DNA of 64,000 nucleotides from NCBI GenBank assembly GCA_026874595.1, contig CM049313.1:18411508-18475507 (forward strand), read 5' to 3'. The notes beneath the pieces are model-generated. The model searched no databases, was not told the DNA's origin, and saw only the letters and a program-made list of their open reading frames with translations. Every line of letters begins with the position of its first letter. Position 1 is the stretch's first letter. This DNA comes from Sipunculus nudus. Taxonomy: Eukaryota > Annelida > Sipuncula > Golfingiida > Sipunculidae. Positions 47,641 to 59,100 of this stretch are shown piece by piece. The position numbers and the translations under genes are program-made.

Positions 47641-50469
47641 AGTATGAAGTTCCAGATCATATACAGACCAGTATACCATCTCAACTGATATTTACACCTA
47701 CATGCAGGCTAATAATGTCATGATTCTACTGCTTTCATGTCTGTACAGTAACTTCAGAAATAAGTTTTTTTTATTTAACGCAGACTTTTTTCTAGTTTGC
47801 TTGCAAAATGTATATAAAGAAGCATACATTTCCTAATCACAAAACCTAAGTTATAAACAAAGTTTTGCAATCGATTATGGCACTGCAAGATGAATCATTA
47901 GATCATCACAGCAGTTTTGTTAATCAATTTGTCTCACAAGTTACCTGCTGACATATAACCTTAACCATGGAGGTAAAGAAAACACAATTAACGTGTATCT
48001 GAGTACGTGTTCCTGCGGTATATTATGGTGTATCTCAACACCGCAAACTGTGGAAAACTGACCCCTCTCCAGATGCCATGAGAGCTATATAATAATTAAT
48101 TTGTTCTGTCAGCTAATTTAACCTCATTTACACCACTGAGATATTATAATTATCATTTACGGCAAGGCATGACAACAGAGTTCCTGCCACACAATTACCA
48201 GGATGCCTTGCATGTGGCACACCATTAGACACTATTAGGGCCATTATGTGTCTGTCTGGGAAACTTCTGTACCACTTCTCAGAAGTCATACTGGTGCAAC
48301 ATGAGATTATGTGCCAGTTACTAGTCTACCCAGGTGTGACAGGCACATTAATGTCACATCATCCCAGGCCTGATAATATCCGAGTTCTAAAGTGCGCCTA
48401 AGAATTGTTTGAGTATTAATTTCATTAAGGTGTGGTTCATTAAGTTATCAATTAGCGCCCTCTTCTGTTCACATCAAAAACTCAAACCTCATGGGGTGGA
48501 AGAACCTCACACAATGGCTCTCAAGATGGTGTGGCCTGATAGGGCGTCCTATTAGCACATTAGGACCATACTGCAACACCATCTTGAGTCAGTCGCAGAG
48601 TAAAGGCAGCTAAGTACTGACTAACTAAAGATGTTTTTTGCTTTATCCAGCAGCTACAGGTTGCTGTAGTCTGTGACTCCATCCCTGTGCATAATTTTGA
48701 TGGAGTCCACAGATGAGACGCCACACAAGCCCATGCTTGGAACTGAGAGAGGCCGCCACCATTTTATCTGTACTGGTGACCAGTGAAATCTACAGGACAC
48801 AAGGCTGCACCGATATCAACGACAGAAACCAGCCTATCCAGAGACTACTCTCAAAAAGCAGCAGTTACACTATGCTCGACTATTCACTACACTAACCGCT
48901 GCAAAAAAATGCAGTTGCCAGCCAAGTTTGGCCACCAGGCAATGCTGTCTCTGTGGAATTCTGTGATATTTAACCAATCACATTGCAGGCATCACCTGCA
49001 CAATCGGTTTTTGTTTGAGGTGCCAGTTGATTTGCACTCTGGTGGAATGTGCTTGGCAGCACAGATTTTTTTCCAATACACATGATGCAATTGTCCCCTT
49101 TCAAGACAGTCTCTATATTAACTTGCCCGTGTGGCCTTGGGACAGTTATCCTGTACTGTTTTTCATCTTTGTTAACACACTGAGCCAATCAGAATTTAGC
49201 TTACTGGGTGTCTTGCACCTTGCCAAACCTGAAGAATCCTGCTATTTCTCACAGCATGTGAATGGAAGGTCACAGGGAGATCAAGTGCTGTATTCAGAGG
49301 GTATCCAGAGAGCAGAACTCTTGAGAGTGTTAGACTGAGTCATCATTATTTTCTTCATCAGCAGTACATATATAACAAATCACATGACCCCTGTCAAAAC
49401 CCCGGACCATTCCCTATAGACCAAGTTGTGCTACAAACAGAGCCATATACCCCTATTTTAATTTATCTAACGAATTAAATGCATACTGGGGCTCTTTAGT
49501 ATATACAGAGCCACATACCCCTATCTTCATTTATCTAACAGATGGACAACATGCTGCCATGAGGAGATTGGCCAGTAAGAGCCAACCCCTGCTTTAACTG
49601 CTGGCTAAAGCTAGCTTTAGCTGGCCCAGTCAATACTTCAAAAGTGGCTTTTACTGGCTAATACTCCTCAAACCTAATAAATCCCTACAACAGAATTATT
49701 CAAAAAATGTTTTTATTGTTATACAAGCTTACAAGCTTGTTCTTTGTAGAATGTGCCAGGAAATACTGAAGTAAATGATTTAAAATTACACAAGGTCAAG
49801 GATTATGACACAAATAAGACAAATATATCAATTAAGCAAAGTAATAATGATACTGCAGGGGGAACCAAGGTTAACTTAGAGCAGTAATATACATGATTTT
49901 CACTGCTAAGATTAACAGCTGGTACAAATGTTTGACTTGTCAAATGACATGAGTTCAATGATAAATGTCACAAATAATGTGATCACTGTGCCAGTCTCAT
50001 AAGGACCAACTTGGTGGCCTATGCCTAAATGTCACAGTTCATGTCCCACACCAAGGCCCAATATCAAAGCTTTGTACCAGGATGCCTTTGAATTTGATAA
50101 TCAAAAGTTAAGATCAAACATACAGCAATAATAAGCTAGGATGGAGTTTAAGTCAAGGTAAGACTGTAATTGACTCAAATTTGACTCTGATTTTGCTCAA
50201 TTAACCTTCATCCCCATAGCCTCACAATTAACAAATCAACATCCTTAATGATGCAAGTCAGTATTGTATAACAAACAATGTTTATCAGGGAGCCATACAG
50301 TGGATCCAGTATTTTGCTCAAGATCATATGAAGACTAATTAAGTTTGGTCAAATAACTGTCTCGCTTCCACCTGTCCATCTAGTAACCACATGGTTCACT
50401 GCACTAGCCCCAGAGTAAGGCTTTGTGTCAGTTAACTTATATTACAGCCACTAGTTTAAAGCCTATTTA
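47641..50469. other. Intron 1 stretch, nothing firm
   Basis: Several short open frames but no coding-like splice structure or family match. No repeat ends recognised. Confidence 0.5.
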
Positions 50470-52450
50470 AAACTAGATGTGTCGGAACAACACAAATGCC
50501 CCCCCCTGGGGCAAATTAGAAACATTTGTTAAATTTTGTAAAAATTGTTTTAAGTTCAGGAGGTGTCGTATGGTCAAAAGTATGGCAACAAAGGCAAAAT
50601 GCAAACTCAATCTGTAACGGGTCATTATCAGGCAACACACCAAAAATCAGGCCAGTATCTGCAGGCATTGTGAAAAAAAGTCCACACATGTGCTTTTTTC
50701 ATTAAAATTTCTGTCTTTCATGAAATTTTCTATGTTCAGGATCTGTCATATGGTCAAATATAGGTCAACTGGGACGAAAGGTGAACTGGATCTGTAAGTG
50801 GTCATTATGCCCCCACAGACCAAACATTAGGCCAGTATCTGTTAGCATTGCATTGCGGAACCAGAATACTAGCAAAAGTTGATAATCAGTTATAAATTAT
50901 AAATTGGACAGGTATGTACCATGTTTCATAACAATCCACCAAATGCTTCCTGAGAAATAAGCTCTTTAGTTTTTCTCTATACTAAGCTCTGTGACCTTGA
51001 AAAATAGGTCAAGATCACCCATCTTTGAACTTGACCAAGATTATGTAAATATCATGCAAAAGAAATGAAGTTCCTGTGTTGAATACCTTTGGAGATATCC
51101 TGCACAAAATTCCAAAATTGAAAAATCCGATAAAAATACATTAAAAAATTAGAAATTGTAGGTGGTGCCACAAAAATTGTGACCATCATTCCAAATGATC
51201 ATAGTAAGTTTTGTGAAAATCCACATAATGGTTCCTGAGATATAAGCTTCTGAGTGTTTTAGTATAATCAACTCTAAAACAAAGAAAAATAGGTCAAGGT
51301 CACCCATCTTTGCACTTGACCAAGATTTTGTTGATATACATCTTCACTGATGAAATAAAATTTCAAGGGTGAATCCTTTTAGAGATATCTAGCTCACAAG
51401 GCAAAAATTGAAAAATCCGATAAAAATTGATAAATAAATCAGAAATTGCAGGTGGCACCACCAAAATTGTGCAGCACATACAGACTATCAGTCCCAATGA
51501 TCATAGTAAGTATTGTGAAAATCCACACAATGGTTCCTGAGATATAAGCTTCTGAGTTCTATAATCAGCTCTAAAATGTAGAAAAATAGGTCAAGGTCAC
51601 CCATCTTCAAACTTGATTGAGATTTTATCGATATAAATCTTCAGTGATGAATTAAAATTCTACAGTGAATCTTTTTAGAGATCTCCTGCTCACAAGGAAA
51701 AAGTTAACAGACGCGGGATGGACGGAAGCCGGACGGATGCCGGACAGACGGACAGACAGACAGACAGCATGGGTGACAACAATAGCCCATCAGCCCATGA
51801 GCTGAGGGCTAAAAATGGCTGTACATGTGTATTTGTCATGAAAATTTATATTTTTCATGAAATTTTCTATGTTTAGGAGCCATAAAACGGTCAAAAGTAG
51901 GTCAACCGGGACCAAACGCGAACTCGATCTGTAACTGGTTATTATCTGCCCACACACCAAAAATCAGGCCAATATCTGCAGGCATTGCGAAAAAAAGTCT
52001 GTACATGTGTATTTGTTATGAAAATTTATATTTTTCATGAAATTTTCTAAGTTTAGGAGCCGTAAAACGGTCAAAAGTAGGTCAACCGGGACCAAATGCG
52101 AACTCGATCTGTAACTGGTTATTATCTGCCCACACACCAAAAATCAGGCCAATATCTGCAGGCATTGCAAAAAAAGTCTGTACATGTGTATTTGTTATGA
52201 AAATTTATATTTTTCATGAAATTTTCTAAGTTTAGGAGCCGTAAAACGGTCAAAAGTAAGTCAACCGAGATGAAACGCGAACTAGATCTGTAACTGGTCA
52301 TTATCTGCCTACACACCAAAAATCAGGCCAATATCTGCAAGCATTGCGAAAAAAAGTCTGTACAACTGTTTGATTTCGGAATGAATGAATGATAGAAGGA
52401 CGGACATGGGTAAAACTATATGCCCCAGCCACTTTGTGGCGGGGGCATAA
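50470..52450 (+). mobile_element. Interspersed element with 180-bp tandem core and terminal hairpin
   Basis: Begins 'aactagatgtgtcggaac...atgcccccccctggggca' and ends with a strong hairpin at about 52422-52449 (tgccccaGCCACtttGTGGCgggggca). The core is an approximately 180-bp unit: three close copies at 51821-52000, 52001-52179 and 52180-52359, plus two older ones at about 50510-50690 and 50690-50865. A different repeat is nested between old and young units. The layout (unique ends, tandem core, short GGACGG stretch, 3' hairpin) recalls the bivalve 'pearl' elements and Helentron-linked non-autonomous elements; this is inference. Confidence 0.7.
50868..51815 (+). mobile_element. Nested repeat with ~290-bp tandem units and GACAG tail
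   Basis: Inserted inside the element at 50470-52450. It has about three diverged units of ~290 bp, each with 'gaaaaatccgataaaaat' and 'aaaataggtcaaggtcaccc' blocks. A tract of GGACGGA/GACAGACA (about 51711-51767) follows, then 'ggtgacaacaatagcccatcagcccatgagctgagggctaaaaa' split over the end. The terminal 'gagctgagggctaaaaa' resembles the end of the 3.2-kb family. Confidence 0.65.
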
Positions 52451-52761
52451 AAAGTGTACATAATGAATAGTTTGTCAGATGACCAGTATATCACTGCAAC
52501 TACTTAAAAGCCTGAGTAATACGGAATATTGTATAAATGATTTGTCAGATGACAGTACATTAACTGATTTTGACCATTAATAGCCAGTATAGCCACCAGC
52601 CTTGACAATATGAGTAAAAGCCGGCTTTTGGCCAACTCTGTGCCTTGTGTTGGGTACCTGTCCCTGTGAAATGACTACTGATTCCACAGGCGATTGTTTC
52701 AGCCTGTGGGGTGCATGTATTGCATTTCAGATGGGTGGGCCAGGAGCTAAGTACTAATGAT

Positions 52762-53197
52762 GGGGTCCCCTTAAACACCCAAAACACTGGTGTTTTGGTA
52801 TCTGTGACAAAACACCACAAAACACCCACTTTACTTCAAATTCTAAGCAAAAAAGTATGCAATATTATATTATAAATTTATGACATAATTAAGATAAATG
52901 AGGGTAATTTGTGTTGCAGTCAGTTCATCTGCGGACACGACAGCCACTTATGTAGGCTATGACGCTGCCACCTATTGGCAGATTTCGTAATCAAGCTGAG
53001 CACTTGTCAGGTGCACAAAACACTCTTGTTCTCTTTTATTCTGCAAATTATGGGCACAAAACTGCATCGACATAGGCAGCAGATGATAATGTATCAACTG
53101 ATACCAATATTATGCTTTTTGCTTAAATTGGAATTTTAAAAGAGTGTTTCTTAGTGTTTCATCACAGTTACCCAAAAGGGGTGTTTAGGGGGACCCC
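52762..53197. mobile_element. 436-bp element with GGGGTCCCC inverted ends
   Basis: Left end 'ggggtccccttaaacaccc'; inverted right end 'ggggtccccctaaacacccc'. Pairing continues weakly for about 60 bp on each side ('tctgtgacaaaacac' with 'actgtgatgaaacac'). No coding sequence. Confidence 0.7.
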
Positions 53198-54474
53198 TGA
53201 TGATGTGATAAATGCACACAACTGGCTTGAAAAATCTAGGACAGATGCCCAACACACAGGGTCACGACAAGTGTTGCCCAGCATGTTGTATGAGCTCCAT
53301 CAGTTAGATCAATGAAGCCCGAGGTCTGTAGCACTGTATATACTTTAGCTACAGTATGTACCGCTTGACCATGGTTGGCATGGATAGTGCTACAGGCTAC
53401 TCCATTGAGAGTTTACTTACGGATTGTTGGACAGATCTGTCCAAAGACGTTTAGGTGCATATACCTTGTGTAGCATGAAGAGACCAAATAACTCCTATAT
53501 ACCATCATTTATACAGATGTTTTGACCAAAATTGCTGCTGAATGATCAGTATGTCTGAAAGTATGGGCCCTTACTGTGAAGAAAAAGAGATATTACTTCT
53601 TCTCCACTGGATCTTGGTACCTTCCAGGTGTAACAGCAAACATTTAACATTAAGGGTAAAAACACTTTCACAGAGGAACACTTATGTGATGTATTGAGGC
53701 AGCTTGATACATAAAAGCTATAAGTAAGTTTATTTTCTAAAGATGATGTGTGGAATGACTTTTTCCCACAACAAGTGCTAGAATTATATGTAAATACTAC
53801 ATACATTTATCCATAGGGTAAACTGAAAATGGAGTGCTAATCATGTTAGAGTGGTACATACAGTAGCTATATATACTACAGAGTCACAACTGGGTCTACC
53901 ATTCCTTCAAGCAAGACACTCCCACCCAACCCCCCCCCCACCCCCCCCCCCGACACACCCCTACGAAGACACTGAAGTGGGTGTGGCATTTCAATAAAAA
54001 CAAACCTACCATGGCATGCATTTCTTGGACCTTTCTGGGCTGTTCATATCATCCTTACAATATACACTGCAAAGTCTTCAGTGCAAATTATATATGCGAA
54101 AGGCATAAGCTCCGGGACTTGAATTAGCATACACTCTTAAAATACAAATAAAACGACACCATGTGACCCGTGGTACTGATAACCTCTGTGCCAGTGTCAA
54201 GATACTATCAATAAACTGTTTGCTTTAGTCTTTACTGTGCCATTGATAAGAAAAAAATCCTGTATTCTTTGTTGATTCTATCACAGTCATTGAATCGCCT
54301 GTATAAAACACAGTCAGCCAGTTTTTGGCAACACTGCCAAAGAACAGAAAACTTGTAAAAATGCAGCATAACTTGGGGGAGCAGAGTTTGCCGCGGGCGA
54401 TATTGGGGTAAACTCTGTAAAGACCAGGAAATGCCTTGGTTTATGACAGCGAATCAGAGAGATTTTCATCTTAC
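53198..54474. other. 5' end of intron 1
   Basis: Contains a C-rich tract at 53927-53952; otherwise nothing recognised up to the donor of exon 1. Confidence 0.55.
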
Positions 54475-54573
54475 CCGGAGCTGGATTGGTGATTCGTCTG
54501 GGGACGACACGGCCTGGCTGCCATTTTCCTTTATATATGACCTGAAAGTAGCCTTATGCTTGCTTTTACTCAT
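54475..54573 (-). CDS. MTMR10/12-like: MTMR10/12-like exon 1 (start codon, N-terminus)
   Basis: Encodes residues 1-33. The ATG at 54573-54571 has A at -3 (ctcaaaATG), and an in-frame TGA lies 18 codons upstream, so this is the first start in frame. The peptide begins MSKSKHKATFRSYIKENG; the TFRSY block is shared with vertebrate MTMR10, whose N-terminus reads similarly a few residues in. The exon ends in phase 0 at CGG followed by donor GTAAGA, which fits the phase-0 acceptor of exon 2. This end of the protein is usually short and poorly conserved, so identification rests on the FRSY motif plus exact phase agreement with exon 2, 28.8 kb away. Confidence 0.82.
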
Positions 54574-54900
54574 TTTGAGGGCCTCCCCGACAAGGCGATG
54601 GGAGTTCCCAAACGAAACCTGTACCACTCACTCCCCGGTCATAATATGTACTTCTTATAGTGCTCAGTCATATGATGTGCAAGAGTAGTATGATTAGTCC
54701 GAGCTGTAGTGAACGCAATGTGTGCAAACCAATTGGTCCATTTTAGTTCGGATAACTGTAACTAGATGTCAGGAGCTGTCGTGAAAAGAGCTGACTTGAC
54801 GCTCCAGTTATTACTTTGTCGGTATAAGCACATGCAGTGTACCGTGACAACCATTTATTCATCTTAAACGGTTAGTTAGGATTAACAAGAGGTCTCGCAG
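54574..54900 (-). promoter_or_regulatory. 5' leader and probable promoter region of the MTMR10/12-like gene
   Basis: This is the stretch directly upstream of the start codon. It contains a very short upstream reading frame (ATG-Thr-Gly-Glu-TGA) ending 18 codons before the main start, and a palindromic CCAATTGG at 54729-54736 that contains CCAAT boxes on both strands. I see no clear TATA box. The transcription start cannot be placed from sequence alone. Confidence 0.35.
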
Positions 54901-55974
54901 TGAACTTGAGATACCTGTGGTTAGCCGTGTCTCATTCCAAAAAAAAAAGAATTTAACTGTTCATGGAATTAGAATGGTTAACTAAAATCTAATTATTTAC
55001 TTGGCACTGAGGTATGCACATCCATGGGACACCTTACATTCCTTAAAAGACTACAGTAACACAGTATGACTACAAAACAGTTCTTTTGCTAAGCAAGCAG
55101 TATTGGGATTCCATCTTGCCTTTCCACCATCTCCTCTGAATAAATGGGGTAAAAACTATGCGAAGGGTGCAGACAGTGCCATGGCAGCACTTCAGGTGCT
55201 CTTGACCAGTTCAAAGTGAAAACATCTATTTTTTTTTTATAATGATAGCTAGGTAAATTATCATATTTAAAAGCTTCCGAGTCTACCAGCTGTACAGAAT
55301 ATATCGGGTCGTATACCTAAGAGGGGTGAACAAGTTCTTTATTTCCAGTATCAGACAAAGTCTAGAAGTATGCTTATACCCAACCAGATGGATGTTGTTA
55401 AGAAATTTTGATTTAAATTGCGGCGGACGTATCCTGTTTCTTTTTCTGACTACACAATTGGTTGATTTTTCTTGTTTTTTTTTGTTTTTTTTTTTTTTTT
55501 GCTAGGTAGGGGATGGAAATCACAGCCTCTATTTTTAATGCAGTCTTATTCTAAGCTTTGTACATCTGCTTGATACCTTTTCTGTCCTACTGTCAGACTA
55601 GCAATCCCTTCCTTTTATTTATATTTTTAACATTGATGAAATCAACCAATCGATTAAACCATGTTTCGTAAAGACACATAAACATCTGTAATAACATATA
55701 CATTATCTCACTCTGTTCGTTAATACAAAAGTTTTCTAGCAAAACCTTCCCTGAAAATGGTCTTATTATCTCCAATTCACCCCTTTTATAAGTCGTTTTG
55801 ATTCCGTGTGTGAGTAAACACAGTCCACTTGTTTCATATCAAGACTGCAAAACCAGAGGCCCGATCTCCCAAACAAGGAAAAGTAAAATGGAAGAGGAAA
55901 CGCTAAAGATCGAAATACCGGTTGGAACACATACGCTCCTCACGCAACGGTTATACTATATAGCCGTCCCAGAC

Positions 55975-56225
55975 ATCATTCCGTGTAACCGCTGCTTGGT
56001 ATGGAAAGGTTCTGTGGGAAGGAACACCAGGGTGCACAAAGAGCACAAAATTGTCATCAGACTCCTGACTGATATCATGGTATTTCAAATGTTAAACGTG
56101 CGACGCCCGCTCTCGTTGGTTTGACTACACCGGGAAACTAGCTCTCATTGGTCTGATTCTTGGCCCTATGCCAGAACCGGGGTTATCAGACCAATGAAAG
56201 CGGGTGTCGCATGTTTAAAAGTTTG
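55975..56225. mobile_element. Small inverted-repeat element and a related copy at 23831-23985
   Basis: 'ttaaacgtgcgacgcccgctctcgttggtttga' (in parts, about 56093-56125) and 'tcagaccaatgaaagcgggtgtcgcatgtttaa' (about 56187-56219) are an inverted pair. The left portion 'gtgtaaccgctgcttggtat...gggaaggaacaccagggtg' matches 23831-23985. Confidence 0.65.
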
Positions 56226-57127
56226 GCTGGATGCACAATGCAAGATCACTGGTCTGAAAACAATTCTACGACGCATAATAATATTCAGTTACAGGAAACG
56301 TGGAAGACTTCTTTATGAAACATTTTAGAATTGAACAGCTATCTGAACATAAGCGTCTTGTAAATACGAGTGTATTGCCCAAGACAGATGGCTTTGCATG
56401 TTAAACAACTTTCAACATAGGTTTTGAGTGTTAGCAAACATGTATTTAATTTACAGTTACATTTATTTACATAATACACGCGGTGCATTTGTGGGTCAGT
56501 AGACGCCGTACTACAATTAGGTGCTTCAAGCATTGTCGCTTCACTCAGGCAGCGATACAGCAAGAGCATTATTTGAAAGAAAAAAAATGCGCAGAGTTTC
56601 CGTTGCCTTAGGGGCGTAAACCAAAATTAACCGAAATACGGCCAGAGCTACCGTAGAACAGGTAGATCAGTTTAAGTTTGACTTTCGTTTCAGAAATGAA
56701 AATTTGTCATCATATATATTTTTTTTTATGATCAGGAGAGAGAACAAAGCTTTCTTCCATATTTTTTCTAGCATATTACCTGTTCTTGCCAAATTCACGT
56801 AGTTCATGATTCATGGTGAGCTGCAATTGCCGCCTTTGCGAAAAGAATGACCCCCTTAGGACACATTTGGCATAATGTGCCGATAGGTCAAGATGGCTTT
56901 TCCATGGAGTGGCTATAGACGAGCTGCGTGAAAAAAAGTCAAGTGATTACCGTCCACTATAATATAGATTAATCAGGCACGACTCTGATGAACTTTTCAA
57001 GTGTTTCCAGTGACATAACTTTATAGAAATGTGATATACAGTTATTCTATATTTTATTTTTCATTGACGGTCGGTATAAAGATATGAAGAGCGTGTCTCA
57101 CTCAGTGCTTCGTGGAACCAATTTATA

Positions 57128-57548
57128 TACTGTGGTTGGCTTTATATTCGCGAGGCTGAAATTTCGCGATTTCTTAATTTTGAACGTTTCACGATGGTTT
57201 CATTTTCGCGATTTCACCAGAACCTGTAGAATCTAAGTACAGCAGTATCTGTATTGATGTAAAATTAAGCAAAACAAAATCCTTCAAAACCTTACTAATT
57301 ACTGCTTCAGTGATTAAATTATGACTTGTATCACAGTCGATATGTAGGGCCTATCACAGCCTGTGAGTACGGCTAATGCATGGACCAGTTTCAAAAACCG
57401 GCACAGATAAGGTTGCTGATAAGGTTGTTTTCAGAGGTCATCTTAGTTGATGGGCATCTTATTCCCGAGGGTTTCATATTCGCGTTTATTCCACATTTGC
57501 GAATATCGCGGAATTAATACCCTTGCGAATAAAAAGGCAACCACAGTA
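57128..57548. mobile_element. TTTCGCGA-type MITE (~420 bp)
   Basis: Left 'tactgtggttggctttatattcgcgag' and inverted right 'tactgtggttgcctttttattcgcaag' (each split here from longer ends) pair as TIRs. The interior is CpG-rich with several 'ttcgcga' palindromes. Confidence 0.75.
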
Positions 57549-57968
57549 TCCTGATTCCGTCCTCCATCGGACACACCTGTGTCCCACATCCAGTGTGTAT
57601 ACATGTATTTAATAAAGCCTTCCAATCACGCTGCTAGATGCAGGTGTCAGCGACAGAAATAACCTGAAAACATTGAAAACAGGTGATATAGACTGCAACT
57701 TTCCAATTTCATTCTTTTGAAATAAATGTTATATATGATTTGTTTTAGTTGAGTAACAAATTGGCTTCTATGAAACATCGTTTTTTTCTGAAGCAAAATG
57801 AATGAACCCTACGAAACACACCTGCAAGACGGTCCAAACGTAGCGGCTCGACAAACTATACATGGCATATATATTATAAAAAAACATGTATGTATTTACA
57901 CCTTGCTATATACTGTCATAACGGTCAATCATTTCCATACTTTGCCTTTCTTAAGAAGTAATAAATAT

Positions 57969-58024
<56 letters not shown>

Positions 58025-58294
58025 AGAACCGCGAATATCCGAATAAAAATTTGTTCGGATATGCGATTTTAGAGATACACAAGGTAAACCATTTTTCAAT
58101 TAATATACTGTTGGTACGCGTGGGCATATCAACGTTTCAATAACATGGTACAATTATAATGCTTTAATATGCAGGTTGTACTGTAAACATTTATATAAAT
58201 ATTATGTTGACATGTTCTCCGAAATTCAGTCTTATCCTACCAGGCGCCTATAGATACTTTATAACAGGAACATTTTCAACAATATCCCCATAAG

Positions 58295-58600
58295 GCAAAA
58301 AAATGAATAAATAAATAAAAGGTTTTGTTCTAAGACACTGCCCGCGTCAATTTAACCCCGCCGCATCAAAGATTTTTATTTTCATCTTTCAAGAAGATAA
58401 AATAATACAATTTTAATAAGATTTCCTTTGTTATATAGTACTTTACCTGTTAAGAAAAAAAAATATGTAATTTTCATGCTTTCCTACGCTGGCTGATCAA
58501 ATGACATTTTTAACCTAGCATACATAAAAAGGTAAAAATAAAATATCGCCCGCCCGCACTAGTTCCTGAATAAAGAGCCTGAGAACCATACTTTTTTCCT
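58295..58600 (+). repeat. Dispersed repeat, copy 1
   Basis: Matches 63698-63975: 'ggcaaaaaaatgaataaataaataaaagg', the 'caagaagataaa' block, 'cgcccgcccgcact' and 'tgcctgagaaccata'. It lies at the 3' side of the minus-strand LINE fragment, so it may be that LINE's tail or an insertion into it. Confidence 0.75.
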
Positions 58601-59100
58601 TAATATTGATGTCTTTTGCTGACCATTTTGATAATTGATATCTGCTTCCAAAGAAGATAAACTCTGTCCTTGAGAGGTTTATTTTTAATTTGTTACCACC
58701 CATCCTTCTTTGACGTCTAAAATAAAAGTTTCTAAATCTGAGATTGTTTATCCCTGTATTTAATGTGTTTGGGTTGAACACGTTGTTTAGAATGTTGTCA
58801 TCAACATATCCAAACAGATCTTTTCCTTCGGGTAAAATTTCAAGCAGTGTGCTATCATTGGCAAAAAAGAAAATTGGACCTGAACAACTGCTCTGAGTTA
58901 CTCAAAACTGTAGGTCTCTAGGTGCTGAATAATGTTTCGCGACATTTATTTTACACGTCCTATGTAGTATACCGTATCGCAAACACCAAATATTTTTTCT
59001 AAGACATCTAGCTAGATTCGGTGAAAAACGGTATCAAACGCCGCTGATAAATCATTTGCTAGTAAGGGTGTCCCCTGTTTAGTATCCATTTACACCAAGA
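58540..59100 (-). pseudogene. Degraded LINE reverse transcriptase fragment
   Basis: Read on the minus strand, pieces in order are LLANDLSAAFDTVF (motif A, AFDTV), a decayed middle, YVDDNILNN (catalytic YVDD box at about 58810) and GGNKLKINLSRTEFIFFGSR (the 'N..K...TEF..FG' block after motif C). This is a CR1/Jockey-type RT. There are several frameshifts; it is dead. Confidence 0.75.

Larger units (their letters stand above)
3305..54573 (-). other. MTMR10/12-like: Myotubularin-related gene (MTMR10/12-like), 5' part, 11 exons
   Basis: Eleven exons on the minus strand splice into 314 complete codons plus two bases with no phase conflict; lengths in order are 99, 91, 143, 82, 48, 32, 57, 88, 127, 88 and 89 nt. 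The product matches, from my memory of human MTMR10 and MTMR12, the N-terminal TFRSY segment, the PH-GRAM domain (about residues 60-210) and the start of the phosphatase-like domain (from about 218). Segments such as VDAIYQV..KKK, IV.AIVHH and MFDT.EDW look nearer MTMR12 than MTMR10. In vertebrates this group lacks phosphatase activity and acts as an adaptor that binds and relocates active myotubularins (PI3P and PI(3,5)P2 3-phosphatases). The CX5R loop would be encoded left of this window, so inactivity cannot be checked here. Introns 1 and 10 are swollen by repeats and a DIRS element. Confidence 0.9.

Noticed and set aside
48713-49338. Overlapping plus-strand open frames of 60-107 codons
   Set aside because: Codon composition and splice signals are unconvincing; the overlapping frames are equally open, as in non-coding DNA.
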